Positions 51,754 to 62,265 of a stretch of DNA of 64,000 nucleotides are shown piece after piece. How positions within the stretch are numbered: the first letter of the stretch is position 1; each line of letters starts with the position of its first letter. Both the position numbers and the translations under genes were made by a program. The notes beneath the pieces are model-generated. The model was not told the origin of the DNA. It was given only the letters and a program-made list of their open reading frames with translations, and made no database searches. The DNA is from UBA7803 sp040219935 (GTDB lineage: Bacteria; Pseudomonadota; Gammaproteobacteria; Pseudomonadales; Azotimanducaceae), in NCBI GenBank assembly GCA_040219935.1, contig JAVJUA010000011.1:248001-312000 (forward strand). The letters run 5' to 3'.

Positions 51754-52338
51754 ATGGCCACATACGACCAGTGCGATATGCTCTGCGGCTATGACAAATC
51801 ACCCACCGCCGTGATGTGGCGTACCTGGGCCAATGCGCTGACCGCCATCCGCGCCCTGGCGGCATTGCCGTGCGCCTGGATGGTGGCGACCGGCCATTGG
51901 CCGGGCGCGGCCCTCATGTTCAGCCTGGCCGTGATCACCGACCTGCTCGACGGCCCGCTGGCCCGCCGGATGAACCAGAGCTCCGCCCTGGGCGGCCTCA
52001 TCGATCACGCCACGGACGCTGCCTTCGTGACGAGCGTGCTGCTGGCGCTGTCGTTGGCCGGTTACGTGCACTGGCTGCTGCCACTGCTGGTAGCCGCCGC
52101 ATTCACCCAGTACATGGTCGACTCCCGGGCGCTGCGCGGCCAGCGCCTTCGCGGCAACCGGCTCGGGCGCGCCAACGGCATCGGTTACTTCGTGGTCGCG
52201 GCGGTGCCCATCTACCGCAACGCCTTGGACCTCTCCTGGCCGCCGGACCCGGCGATCGCAGCCGCTTCCTGGTTGCTCATCGCCTCGACGCTGACCTCCA
52301 TGTCACTGCGGCTGAGCCGACGGGCTGCCACCGAATAG
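51754..52338 (+). CDS. CDP-alcohol phosphatidyltransferase family protein
   Basis: 194 residues. The whole signature D-x2-D-G-x2-A-R-x8-G-x3-D-x3-D is present from Asp63 to Asp88 (DLLDGPLARR, GGLIDHATD). Several hydrophobic helices follow. Such enzymes transfer a phosphatidyl group from CDP-diacylglycerol to an alcohol in the inner membrane. The product cannot be named. A start at 51814 (MWRTWANALTAIRALAAL) fits the family better, as the first 20 residues look alien. Its 3' end overlaps the broken gene on the other strand by 36 bases. Confidence 0.85.
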   Translation: MATYDQCDMLCGYDKSPTAVMWRTWANALTAIRALAALPCAWMVATGHWPGAALMFSLAVITDLLDGPLARRMNQSSALGGLIDHATDAAFVTSVLLALSLAGYVHWLLPLLVAAAFTQYMVDSRALRGQRLRGNRLGRANGIGYFVVAAVPIYRNALDLSWPPDPAIAAASWLLIASTLTSMSLRLSRRAATE

Positions 52339-52527
52339 CTCCCGGTTGGCCTTGGGCAGGAACCGCACGAAGAACGTGTGCATCACCAGGCTGAACGCGC
52401 CAGGCGACATGAGCGTCGACCAGAAAGTAGAACACCGAGTACGGCATCATCACCGCCAGCCAGGCCAGCTCAGCAGCTTGAACGAGGGGTTGCTGCGCCG
52501 CGCGGCCGGGGCTGCGGATTCCGTCAT
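52303..52527 (-). pseudogene. small membrane-protein gene with two compensating frameshifts
   Basis: From an ATG at 52527 with GAGGA upstream, the frame reads MTESAAPAARRSNPSFKLLS and then hits a stop. One base lost at about 52453-52470 restores WLAVMMPYSVFYFLVD, a transmembrane-like run. One base gained at about 52408-52420 then restores LMSPGAFSLVMHTFFVRFLP and KANRELFGG, ending at 52303. The repaired product is about 75 residues with one or two hydrophobic helices. It follows the hydrolase gene by 10 bases, so it was probably in its operon. I do not recognise the family. Sequencing error is an alternative to true decay. Confidence 0.65.
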
Positions 52528-52537
52528 GCGTTCGTCC

Positions 52538-53758
52538 TCAGCCAAGCTGCCGGTAGACCAGACGTTTGAAGTCATGGCTGAACGGGTGCCAGAACCCGGG
52601 CATGCGCTGAGTCATGCAGACGCCGGCGATGCCGGCGCGCGGCGCCATCCAGGTGTGCGTTCCCGCCATGCCCCCCCAGTGGTACTCGTCGCGCGCGGTC
52701 TCCGGCTCGCCATCGGCAGGCGCCTGCTTCAATGCGAAGCCGAGCCCGAACACCGTGCCCGCCATCTCCCACATGGGGAAGCGCACGCCGACACCGGCCG
52801 GTAGCTGATTGGTGCGCATCAGCCGCAGCGTCTCCGGCTTCAGCAGACGCACGCCCTGCCAGGCCCCCTGGTTGATGATCACGCGCAGGAAGGTGACGTA
52901 GTCGGCCGCGGTCGACACCAATCCGCCGCCGCCGGACTTGAACGCCCTGGGCCGGCTGTAGCCGCCTTCCCGCGGGTCGTCGGCCTTCACCAGCCCGCCC
53001 TTCATGGGCGCGAACAGATCCACAGGCGCGTACATGGTGGTGAACCGGTCCTGCTTTTCGGGCGGCACGTGGAACCCGGTGTCCCGCATGTCGAGCGGAG
53101 CGAAGATGCGCTCCTCGAGGAATGCATCGAAGCTCTGACCGGAGATCACCTCGATGACCCTGGCCAGCACGTCGGTGGCCAGGCTGTAGCGCCACTGCGT
53201 GCCGGGCTGGTAGGCGAGCGGCATGCGCGCCAGGGCGTCGCAAAGCGCCGTCAGGGTCTGGTCGCCACCGCCGAGCGGGTTGAGGCCGCCTTCGACGTAG
53301 GCCTGGTCGATCAGCGAATCCGGCTCGATGAAGCCGTAGGAGAAGCCGGCACTATGGCTGAGCACGTGGCGCATGGTGATTGGTGCCGCGAGCGGCTCGA
53401 CGTCTGCAAGCGTCTCGGCATTCGGGCGCAGTACCGCCGGCTCGGCGAAGGCCGGCAGAAACTCGGCCAGCGGCGTGTCCAGCGCAAAGGCGCCCTGCTC
53501 GTAGAGCATCATGGCCGCCACCGACGTCACAATCTTGGTGTTGGAGTACATGCGGAAGATGGCGTCCCGGCGCAGCGGCTCGCGGTGCTCCAGATCCATG
53601 TAGCCGAACGTGCGATGGTCGACGATGTCGGTGCCCCGCATCACCAGGGCTACGCAGCAGGAGAGGATCTCCTGATCGACGTACCACTGCATGCGCTCGT
53701 GCAGGACGGAAAAGTCGAGATCCGTGGGAGCAATGTCGAGGCGATCGGTCACGGCCAC
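52538..53758 (-). CDS. serine hydrolase of the beta-lactamase fold (EstB-like)
   Basis: 406 residues. The first motif is Ser-x2-Lys in MYSNTKIV (about residue 72-75), the second motif is Tyr-Ser-Leu in WRYSLATDVLARVIE, and the third is HWGG. The Tyr-x-Asn of class C beta-lactamases is changed, as in esterases of the EstB group. No signal peptide is visible, which argues for a cytoplasmic esterase rather than a resistance enzyme. A frame-disrupted small gene follows. Confidence 0.85.
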   Translation of the reverse strand: MAVTDRLDIAPTDLDFSVLHERMQWYVDQEILSCCVALVMRGTDIVDHRTFGYMDLEHREPLRRDAIFRMYSNTKIVTSVAAMMLYEQGAFALDTPLAEFLPAFAEPAVLRPNAETLADVEPLAAPITMRHVLSHSAGFSYGFIEPDSLIDQAYVEGGLNPLGGGDQTLTALCDALARMPLAYQPGTQWRYSLATDVLARVIEVISGQSFDAFLEERIFAPLDMRDTGFHVPPEKQDRFTTMYAPVDLFAPMKGGLVKADDPREGGYSRPRAFKSGGGGLVSTAADYVTFLRVIINQGAWQGVRLLKPETLRLMRTNQLPAGVGVRFPMWEMAGTVFGLGFALKQAPADGEPETARDEYHWGGMAGTHTWMAPRAGIAGVCMTQRMPGFWHPFSHDFKRLVYRQLG

Positions 53759-54023
53759 TCCTGCGCAGGTTCCGGGCGCACCATTCTAAGGTCTTCCACG
53801 CCGCCGGAGACACCGGCAGCGGCGGGGTTATCGCCCAAGCTGCTTTTCCAGCGCTCCATTATTCGAATTCGTCACTTCAGGTTGAACCGCCAGGGGCATA
53901 GCATGGTTTCTGCGGCGGGCCCTTCAGCCTCATTCAGTCGATGAATTCATCGGGCAAAAGCCCCGAATACGTGAAGGAAAGCTCGAACGGGTCCGCCACA
54001 CTTCTCTGCCCGAGCAGCCGAAC
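53759..54023. other. non-coding interval with a 14-base palindrome
   Basis: No gene is supported in these 265 bases. CGATGAATTCATCG (53939-53952) is a perfect palindrome, and an adjoining imperfect hairpin with AAAA in its loop runs to about 53968. The interval is noticeably richer in A and T than its surroundings. It may end the dehydrogenase transcript and start that of the hydrolase. Confidence 0.4.
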
Positions 54024-55244
54024 TCAGTCGACCACCTCGAACGTGACGCCGGCGTGAACGGCCAGGCGCTGCAGCAGCGCCTCACCCATGGCTACCGACG
54101 GCGTGAGCACGCCGCCGGCGCTGGCCAGGTCATCCTTCGCAAGGCATACGGCCGCTTCGCCCAGCATGCGGGACGTCGACCCATAACCCGGATCGCGGTC
54201 GCCGTAAACGCGGGCGCGCAGGGTGGCGTCACCGCCGCGGCCGAGCAGCTCGATGCGGTAGAAGCCGGATTCCCGCGTCTTCTGCGATGGACCCTGGCCC
54301 GGCTGCGGCAGCCAGCGTGCCAGGCCACGGCGCAGCGCACCGACGGACGTCATGGCCCCGACCACGGCGGTGCCGGTGCTCATGCCCGCCGCCAGCGGAA
54401 AGCCCCACCAGCCGAACGGCATGAGCATGCCTTCGTCGTAGCGGAACTCGTGCCCCCAGGCGTATCCCGACAGCGCGTTGCTGCGACGCACGACCCGGGT
54501 ATTGATGGCCGCCATCACGAACGGCGCCACCCAGGCCGCGAAATCGGCGTCGTACTCCGGCAGCGTGCGCTCCGGACCGTCCAGACCGCGACGCTCGCTT
54601 TCCGGATTCAAGCCGTACGGATCGGCCAGCACGGTCCCGACCTCAGGGTCGCGTTCGGCTTCGTCGAGCATGTTCAGCATGCTGGCGATGGTGCCGCCGC
54701 TGAAGCCGCCGCGCGCCTCGCGCACGCGCAGCTTGACGCGATCGGCAGGCACCCCGAAACGGCCGACCATCTCGCGCTGCAGGAACCAGACGCCCAGGTC
54801 CGAAGGTATGCTGTCGAACCCGCAGGTGTGGACGATGCGGGCGCCGGTCTCCCGGGCGCGCCGATGATGCTGATCGATCATGCGCCGCATCCACGGCACC
54901 TCGCCGGTGAGGTCGCAGTAGTGGGTGCCGTGATGCACGCAGGCCGCTACCAGCTTGGAGCCGTACAGGGCATACGGGCCGACGGTGGAGCACACCACCC
55001 GGGCGCGCCGGGCCAGGTCGTCCATGCCGCTCTGGTCGTCGGCATCGGCCACCACCAGCGGCAGCGCTTCTGCCGCCGCACCCAGGCCGCGCCGGACGTC
55101 GGCCAGCTTCGCCTCACTGCGGCCGCCCAGCGCCCAGCGCAGCGCACCACCGGCGCCATGGATGGCGAGCAGATGCTCGGCCACCAGCCGGCCGGTGAAG
55201 CCGCTTGCACCCCAGACCACCACGTCGTATTCCCGAGTATCCAA
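54024..55244 (-). CDS. saccharopine dehydrogenase-like NAD(P)-binding oxidoreductase
   Basis: 406 residues. The Rossmann motif VVVWGASGFTGRLVAEHLL opens the protein, and VVCSTVGPYALYGSKLVAAC with YCDLTGEVPWMRRM is typical of the trans-acting enoyl reductase/saccharopine dehydrogenase group. A C-terminal hydrophobic stretch (MPFGWWGFPLAAGMSTGTAV) may contact membrane or lipid. Members in actinobacteria reduce polyketide chains; the substrate here is unknown. It diverges from the secreted-protein gene. Confidence 0.8.
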   Translation of the reverse strand: MDTREYDVVVWGASGFTGRLVAEHLLAIHGAGGALRWALGGRSEAKLADVRRGLGAAAEALPLVVADADDQSGMDDLARRARVVCSTVGPYALYGSKLVAACVHHGTHYCDLTGEVPWMRRMIDQHHRRARETGARIVHTCGFDSIPSDLGVWFLQREMVGRFGVPADRVKLRVREARGGFSGGTIASMLNMLDEAERDPEVGTVLADPYGLNPESERRGLDGPERTLPEYDADFAAWVAPFVMAAINTRVVRRSNALSGYAWGHEFRYDEGMLMPFGWWGFPLAAGMSTGTAVVGAMTSVGALRRGLARWLPQPGQGPSQKTRESGFYRIELLGRGGDATLRARVYGDRDPGYGSTSRMLGEAAVCLAKDDLASAGGVLTPSVAMGEALLQRLAVHAGVTFEVVD

Positions 55245-55318
55245 CAGCGGCTCCTGATTGCGACGTGGCGTTAGTGTACGCTGCCCGAACCTTTGGCCGC
55301 ATCCGCGATCACACCAGC

Positions 55319-55864
55319 ATGGGATACAGACAAGCGACCGCTGGCATGGCCCTGCTCGCCACCGTCACGCTGCTGATGTCCGTGGCGGCGGTGGCCGATA
55401 CGCCCCTGCTCGGGCGCTGGCAGCTTAACGCGGAGCGCACTGCCGAGATGCAGCCCAAGCAGTCGCGGCGTACCTCGTCCGCCGGTGGGCCCCGCGCCAG
55501 CGTAAGCGTCGGCGGCATGCCCCTGCCTGGCACCAACACGGCCCTGCCCGCGGTGGCCGGCACCGCTCGCGACCCGGGCGTGCTGCGCTGCACCGAACTC
55601 ATCATTGAGAGCCGCGGCGAGACCCTGCACCTCGGCTATCAGGGCGTGGGGGCCGATACGCTCAAGCGTGGCAACGATCAGGGGCTGGTGAGCCGCTGGG
55701 GGGCACGCAAGCTGACCACCCACTATGAGACCACGTCCCGCAAGGTCAGCCAGGCTTATCAGGTGCAGCGCGACGGCAGCCTGCTGGTCACCGTCAAGCT
55801 GAATCCCAACACCGGGCCGACGGTGGTGCACAAGCGGGTCTTCGATCCGGTCACGACACCGTAA
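55319..55864 (+). CDS. secreted hypothetical protein
   Basis: 181 residues. A signal peptide (ALLATVTLLMSVAAVADT) precedes GRWQLNAERTAEM, a phrase seen in many secreted proteins of unknown role, then a Ser/Arg/Gly-rich linker and a predicted beta-rich domain (TELIIESRGETLHLGY, SQAYQVQRDGSLLVTVKLNP). One Cys (VLRCTEL) lies in the domain. The start at 55319 gives the signal peptide directly. Its end overlaps the alcohol dehydrogenase gene by 14 bases. Function unknown. Confidence 0.7.
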   Translation: MGYRQATAGMALLATVTLLMSVAAVADTPLLGRWQLNAERTAEMQPKQSRRTSSAGGPRASVSVGGMPLPGTNTALPAVAGTARDPGVLRCTELIIESRGETLHLGYQGVGADTLKRGNDQGLVSRWGARKLTTHYETTSRKVSQAYQVQRDGSLLVTVKLNPNTGPTVVHKRVFDPVTTP

Positions 55865-56840
55865 CCACCGCGGCACCGTGGATGCGCCCCTCGCGCAGCG
55901 CCGCCAGCGCCTCTGCCGTCCGTTCGAGCGGGAACACCTCCACGGCAGTCCTGACGCCGGCCCGGGGCGCGATGTCGAGCAGCGCGGTGCCATCGGCACG
56001 GGTGAGGTTCGCCACCGAGCGTACCACCCGCTCTCCCCAGAGCAGGTGGTAGGGAAAGGCGGGAATGTCGGACATGTGGATGCCGGCGCAGATCACACAC
56101 CCGCCCTTGACCACGCTGCCCAGCGCCTGCGGCACCAGCGACCCGTCCGGCGCGAACAGAATGGCCGCGTCCAGCGGCTCGGGAGCCGGCGACGACGAGC
56201 CGCCGGCCCACGCTGCTCCCAGCGAACGCGCGAAGGCCTGGCCCTCGGCGTCGCCGTCGCGGGTGAAGGCGAATACCTCGCGGCCCTGCCAGACGGCAAT
56301 CTGGGTCAGGATGTGGGCCGCATTGCCGAAGCCGTAGAAGCCGACCCGTGTCGCGTCGCCGGCCATGGAGAGGGCGCGAAAGCCGATCAGGCCCGCGCAC
56401 AGCAGCGGCGCCGCCTGCACGTCGTCGTAGTCATCCGGCAGCGGAAAGCAGAAGCGCTCGTCGGCGGCGACGTACTCCGCGTAGCCGCCGGGACGCTGAT
56501 AGCCGGTGAACTCTGCGCCATCGCACAGGTTCTCCCGACCGCTGCGGCAGAAGGCACAGTGCCCACAGGTATGACCGAGCCAGGGCACGCCCACCCGCAA
56601 GCCCGGGGCGAGACCTGCCCCCGGCCCCGCGGCGGCCACCGTGCCGACGATCTGATGACCGGGCACCACCGGGTAGCGTCCGTCACGGATGTCACCGTCG
56701 ACCACGTGCAGATCGGTACGACAGACGCCGCAGGCGCTGACCCGGATGAGCACCTCGCCCAGCCCCGGTTGCGGCACCGGCAGGGTCACCAGCTCGAGGG
56801 GTCCGCCCGGATGTTGCAGCTGCATCGCGCGCATGCTCAT
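55851..56840 (-). CDS. zinc-dependent alcohol dehydrogenase family protein
   Basis: 329 residues. The catalytic-zinc Cys is in GVCRTDLHVVDGD, and the structural-zinc cysteines are CGHCAFCRSGRENLC. The usual GHE motif reads PGHQIVGTVAAAG, so Glu is replaced by Gln. The NAD(P)-binding motif is GFYGFGNAAHIL. The product is close to the Zn-ADH group with short cofactor domains. The aldehyde or alcohol substrate is not predictable. A start at 56840 is preceded by no strong ribosome site. Confidence 0.87.
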   Translation of the reverse strand: MSMRAMQLQHPGGPLELVTLPVPQPGLGEVLIRVSACGVCRTDLHVVDGDIRDGRYPVVPGHQIVGTVAAAGPGAGLAPGLRVGVPWLGHTCGHCAFCRSGRENLCDGAEFTGYQRPGGYAEYVAADERFCFPLPDDYDDVQAAPLLCAGLIGFRALSMAGDATRVGFYGFGNAAHILTQIAVWQGREVFAFTRDGDAEGQAFARSLGAAWAGGSSSPAPEPLDAAILFAPDGSLVPQALGSVVKGGCVICAGIHMSDIPAFPYHLLWGERVVRSVANLTRADGTALLDIAPRAGVRTAVEVFPLERTAEALAALREGRIHGAAVVTVS

Positions 56841-56952
56841 GCCTCACAAACCCCCGCATTCGCGCCGCAAAAAGACAGACAGAAAGCAGTTTACTTAGCG
56901 GGACATTTTGGCGCTAATGTCCGCTGATTCGCGTGCCGGGGCAAGTTCGTAC

Positions 56953-57393
56953 ATGGTTCGATCCGCCGTCTTCGCCACTGCGCTGCTGCTGCTCGCCGCC
57001 TGCTCGGAACCGTTCATCGTGTTCGCCGGCGGCGAGCTGTCGGGCGAGGTCGCCGAGCCGCCCGAAGACTGGTCGGCGTTGCGCGACGAGGAGACGTTCC
57101 AGCTCGAAACCCGGCCGGAAAGCCCGTACTCGGTGAACATCTGGGCGGTGGGCATCGGCCGCGACGTCTACATCGGCACCGGCCCCGACGGCACCCGCTG
57201 GACCCAGTACATCGTCGACGACCCGCGAGTGCGGCTGCGGGTAGGCAACGTCGTCTACCCGCTGCGGGCCCACGCCGTCACGGACATCGACGAGCGCGTC
57301 GCCGTCGCGGCGGCGTACGCCGACAAGTACGCCCTCGACGAGGATCAGAACTGGCTCGAAGAGGCGCTCGTGTTCCGGCTCGATCCTCGCTGA
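56953..57393 (+). CDS. predicted lipoprotein, possible split-barrel fold
   Basis: 146 residues. The lipobox is LLAAC at the end of a short signal peptide. The mature part is acidic, with ETFQLETRPESPYSVNIWAV and WTQYIVDDPRVRLRVGNVVY; the second phrase resembles the split-barrel proteins that bind flavins or F420, but that is a guess. The ATG at 56953 is chosen because the upstream extension would spoil the lipobox position. The permease gene follows after 19 bases. Confidence 0.65.
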   Translation: MVRSAVFATALLLLAACSEPFIVFAGGELSGEVAEPPEDWSALRDEETFQLETRPESPYSVNIWAVGIGRDVYIGTGPDGTRWTQYIVDDPRVRLRVGNVVYPLRAHAVTDIDERVAVAAAYADKYALDEDQNWLEEALVFRLDPR

Positions 57394-57412
57394 CAGGCGG
57401 GCAACCGCCAGC

Positions 57413-58729
<1,317 letters not shown>

Positions 58730-59720
58730 GGGCTCTGCAGGTCCGTGGCGAAGGCATTGAGCAGATCGCCGGTGGCCCGAAACACCTCGGCCAGGTACGG
58801 GGTGGCACGAACGTCCTGCCGGCCCACCAGCCACATGTCGATCTCGTGGAAAGGCACGTCTTCCAGCACGCGCACCAGCTCGGGCATGCGGGCAGCAACG
58901 TGCAGCGGCACCACGGTGATGCCCCAGCCACCGACTGCGCCGTTGAGGCGGCCGGCAAAGCTGTCGCTTCTGAACACGAACTGATCGTTGCCGATGTCGT
59001 AGCCCAGCCGGCGCGCGTGGCGGGCCAGCCGCTGCTCTGCCACACCATCGATGAACCAGTGGCGCTCGGCGGTGCCGGCGGTGGGCATGCCGCGTTCGGC
59101 CACGTAGGCGCGGCTGGCGTACAGGCCGATGGGCAGTCCCGCCAGACGCCGGCACACCAGCTCCTGCTGCTGCGGCTCGACGTGGCGGATGGCGATGTCG
59201 GCCTCGCCCTGCAGCAGGTTGAGCAGGTCGTTGCCGATCAGCAGCTCGATGTTGATCACCGTCTCCTCGCCCATGTCGCGCAGCGGCGCCAGCAGCTCGG
59301 GAAAGACGTCGGCCATGAACTCCGAGGCGGTGATGCGCACCGGCCCGTTGGGCGTGGTACGCAGGGTGCGGGCCGTCAGGTCGAAGCGGCGCGCGCCGTC
59401 GAGCATGCCGCGCGCGGCGGCCAGAAGCTCGCGTCCTTCGGCATTCAGCACCAGGCCGCTGGCCCGGCGATCGAACAGGCGCAGGCCGAGGCCGGCTTCC
59501 AGGTTCTGCACGTGGCGGGCGACGGTGGGATGCGCTAGCGCCAGCTCACGGGATGCCGCGGCCAGGCTGCCGCGCTCGGCGACGGAGACGAAGGTTCGAA
59601 TCAGGTTCCAGTCCAGGTCGCTCGACGACTCTCCGACCATGCACCCTACCTCTCAATGGGGCTCACACAACAACGAGAAGCGGCTTCTACGTTACGTTCG
59701 TTCTCACCGGACGCGCCAAT

Positions 59721-59737
59721 TGTTACTTTAGGTAACA
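59721..59737. promoter_or_regulatory. candidate LysR operator in the divergent region
   Basis: TGTTAC-N5-GTAACA is a perfect 6-bp inverted repeat 27 bases before the secreted-protein start and 81 bases from the LysR start. It fits the T-N11-A layout bound by LysR proteins. The surrounding 60 bases are AT-rich for this genome, as expected for a promoter. Confidence 0.5.
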
Positions 59738-59763
59738 CCAAAAAGCAACTCCCGAGGCAGCCC

Positions 59764-60144
59764 ATGAATCCTTCCAGCCAACAACGCCCTGCACTGCGAG
59801 TCACCTACATCCTGACCGCCGGCCTGCTCGCCGCCGGCCTCAGCGCCACCGCCAGCGCCGGCGCACCCAGCTCGTTCGCGGAGTCGCGCGGCTACCAGAA
59901 CTGCGTGGACGCAGCCTCGGCCAGCGTCCCGCTGCTGGACGTCGACTCGACGTACTACATCTACGACCACGAGGACGCGCGCAACTTCTATCTGAACGGC
60001 TATGCCCGCGCGGCGGGACGCAGCGAACCGGTCAAGATCGCCTGCCAGACCACCCGCAGCGGTCACCGACTGCTGTCGGTGAGCGTCGACAACGGCCGCT
60101 ACGCGGGCCGCGTCGCGGAGAGCGTGGAAATCGCCAGCAACTGA
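59764..60144 (+). CDS. small secreted protein of unknown function
   Basis: 126 residues. A signal peptide (ILTAGLLAAGLSATASA) precedes a mature part with two Cys (YQNCVDAAS and KIACQTTRSGH), which could form a disulfide. Tyr-rich segments (DVDSTYYIYDHED) suggest a beta-rich fold. The start at 59764 gives the signal peptide; upstream codons are not conserved-looking. It diverges from the LysR gene and may be its main target. I do not recognise a family. Confidence 0.65.
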   Translation: MNPSSQQRPALRVTYILTAGLLAAGLSATASAGAPSSFAESRGYQNCVDAASASVPLLDVDSTYYIYDHEDARNFYLNGYARAAGRSEPVKIACQTTRSGHRLLSVSVDNGRYAGRVAESVEIASN

Positions 60145-60218
60145 GGCACGACTGGCCCCGCAGGCCGGTGCCCGCGAATTGAATCCGTGACCTTTCCGAG
60201 GCTTAATGACCGTCATGC

Positions 60219-60245
60219 ACGGCGGGGCCCAGCAGGCCCCGCCGT
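60219..60245. terminator. perfect 11-bp hairpin before the PQQ dehydrogenase gene
   Basis: ACGGCGGGGCC (60219-60229) pairs with GGCCCCGCCGT (60235-60245) around CAGCA. An outer pair, AATGACCG (60205-60212) and CGGTCATT (60261-60268), brackets it. There is no T-tract. It may end the upstream transcript or regulate the downstream one. Confidence 0.5.
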
Positions 60246-60287
60246 CGCCATAAGAACGGCCGGTCATTCGCAGAGGGAGAGGGTCTC

Positions 60288-62258
60288 ATGGGTTCGCAAC
60301 GCAGCATCAAGCGCGTCGCGGCCGCGCTCTTTGGCGCGACCGCGCTGGGTCTGGCGGCAGCCGGCCATGGCGGTCTGAACGACGGCACCGCCAACGGCGA
60401 GTGGCGTTACTGGGGCGGTGACGAGGCGAGCAGCCGGTACTCGCCGCTCGATCAGATAGACGCCGACAACTTCGGCGACCTCGAGGTTGCCTGGCGCTGG
60501 AAGGCAGACAACTTCGGGCCCGAGGTCGACTACATCCTTCGTGCCACGCCGTTGTACATCAAGGGCAAGCTCTACGCCGTGGCGGGACAACGCCGCACCG
60601 TGGTCTCCATCGACCCGAAGACGGGCGAGACCCTGTGGATGTGGCGCATGAAGGAAAACCCGCGCTGGCAGAAGTCGACCCGCAAGAACTACGGCAAGGG
60701 GGTGGCCTGGGCCGAGGTCGACGGCCGTGACGTGATCTATGTGATCACGCCCGGCTTCTACCTGGCGGCGCTGGACGCCGACACCGGACAACCGATTCCG
60801 AAGTTCGGCCTGAACGGCATCGTCGATCTGCATCTCGGCCTCGGCGACTACCCCATCGACCCGGACCGGGGCATCGGCGACGCCGGCGACATCACCTCGT
60901 CTTCGCCGCCCATCGTGGTGAACGGCGTGGTGGTGGTGGGCAACTCCCACGACGTCGGCTACTACCCCATGGCCAAGGAGAACGTGCCCGGCCACATCCG
61001 CGGCTACGACGCCGCCACCGGCAGGATGCTGTGGCGCTTCGATGTGATTCCCAAGCCCGGGCAGTTCGGCCACGACACCTGGGAAGGCGACAGCGCTTCG
61101 TACACCGGCAACGTGTCGTCATGGACGCCGCTGTCGGCCGACTCGCAGCGCGGCCTGGTCTACCTGGTCACCGACACCCCCACCAACGACTACTACGGCG
61201 GCGACCGCCTGGGCGACAACCTGTTCGGCACCAGCATCCTCGCCCTGGACGTGAAGACCGGCGAGCGCCGCTGGCACTTCCAGATGGTGCATCACGACAT
61301 CTGGAACATGGATAACCCCAACGCGCCGAAGCTGATCGACGTGAAGATGGGGCGCCGCACCGTGCCCATGGTGATAGAGACCACCAAGCAGGGCTGGGCC
61401 TACGTGTTCAACCGCGAAACCGGCGAGCCGATCTGGCCCATCGAGGAACGTGCCGTGCCCCAGACCGACGTGCCGGGCGAGCGCACGGCGCCCACCCAGC
61501 CCCACGTCACCAAGCCACCACCGTTCGAGCTGCAGGGGGTGACCGAGGACGACCTCATCGACTTCACGCCGGAACTGCGCGAGCAGGCGCTCGAGATCGC
61601 CCGCAGCTACCGCATGGGGCCGCTGTTCACGCCGCCGTCGTTGCTCGACACCGAAGGCGGCACCCGTGGCACGTTCGTCATGCCGGGCGCCAACGGCGGC
61701 GCCAACATTCCCGGCGGCTCGTCGGTGGACCCGGAGACGGGCATGCTGTACGTGGCCACCGAACGCGGCCACAGCGTCATCGCCCTGGTGCCGGGCGAGG
61801 AGCGCGGCTCCAACGCCGGCTTCGTCTCCACCGGACCTGGCGGCGTGCGCGGCCCGCAGGGCCTCGAGCTGTTCAAGCCGCCCTACGGCAGCGTGGTGGC
61901 CATCGACCTGACCCGTGGCGAGAAGGCCTGGCACATTCCCAACGGCGATACGCCGGACGAAGTGAAGAACCATCCGGCGCTTGCGGGCGTGGAGATCCCC
62001 CGCACCGGCAAGCGCTCGCATGCCAACATCCTCACCACCAAATCGTTGCTGTACTATGCCGAGGGCCGGCAGGGCGCACCGATTCTGCACGCGGTGGACA
62101 AGCGCAGCGGCGAAGAACTCGGCGAGTTCGAGCTGCCGGCACCGGGCAACACGGCGCCCATGACCTACCTGCACGACGGCCGCCAGTACATCATCGTATC
62201 GGTGGGCGGCGCGGGTAAGCCCGGTGAGTTCGTGGCCCTGACCGTTGCGGAGGATTGA
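60288..62258 (+). CDS. PQQ-dependent dehydrogenase (quinoprotein)
   Basis: 656 residues with a signal peptide (AAALFGATALGLAAAG), so periplasmic. The eight-bladed propeller starts with GEWRYWGGDEASSRYSPLDQ; tryptophan-docking blades are visible as GETLWMWRM, GRMLWRFD, GERRWHFQM and GEKAWHIP. It lacks membrane helices and a fused cytochrome domain, unlike glucose dehydrogenase and quinohemoproteins. It would oxidise an alcohol, sugar or amine-derived substrate using PQQ. A small cytochrome gene follows after 7 bases as probable acceptor. The substrate is unknown. Confidence 0.88.
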   Translation: MGSQRSIKRVAAALFGATALGLAAAGHGGLNDGTANGEWRYWGGDEASSRYSPLDQIDADNFGDLEVAWRWKADNFGPEVDYILRATPLYIKGKLYAVAGQRRTVVSIDPKTGETLWMWRMKENPRWQKSTRKNYGKGVAWAEVDGRDVIYVITPGFYLAALDADTGQPIPKFGLNGIVDLHLGLGDYPIDPDRGIGDAGDITSSSPPIVVNGVVVVGNSHDVGYYPMAKENVPGHIRGYDAATGRMLWRFDVIPKPGQFGHDTWEGDSASYTGNVSSWTPLSADSQRGLVYLVTDTPTNDYYGGDRLGDNLFGTSILALDVKTGERRWHFQMVHHDIWNMDNPNAPKLIDVKMGRRTVPMVIETTKQGWAYVFNRETGEPIWPIEERAVPQTDVPGERTAPTQPHVTKPPPFELQGVTEDDLIDFTPELREQALEIARSYRMGPLFTPPSLLDTEGGTRGTFVMPGANGGANIPGGSSVDPETGMLYVATERGHSVIALVPGEERGSNAGFVSTGPGGVRGPQGLELFKPPYGSVVAIDLTRGEKAWHIPNGDTPDEVKNHPALAGVEIPRTGKRSHANILTTKSLLYYAEGRQGAPILHAVDKRSGEELGEFELPAPGNTAPMTYLHDGRQYIIVSVGGAGKPGEFVALTVAED

Positions 62259-62265
62259 TCGCATC

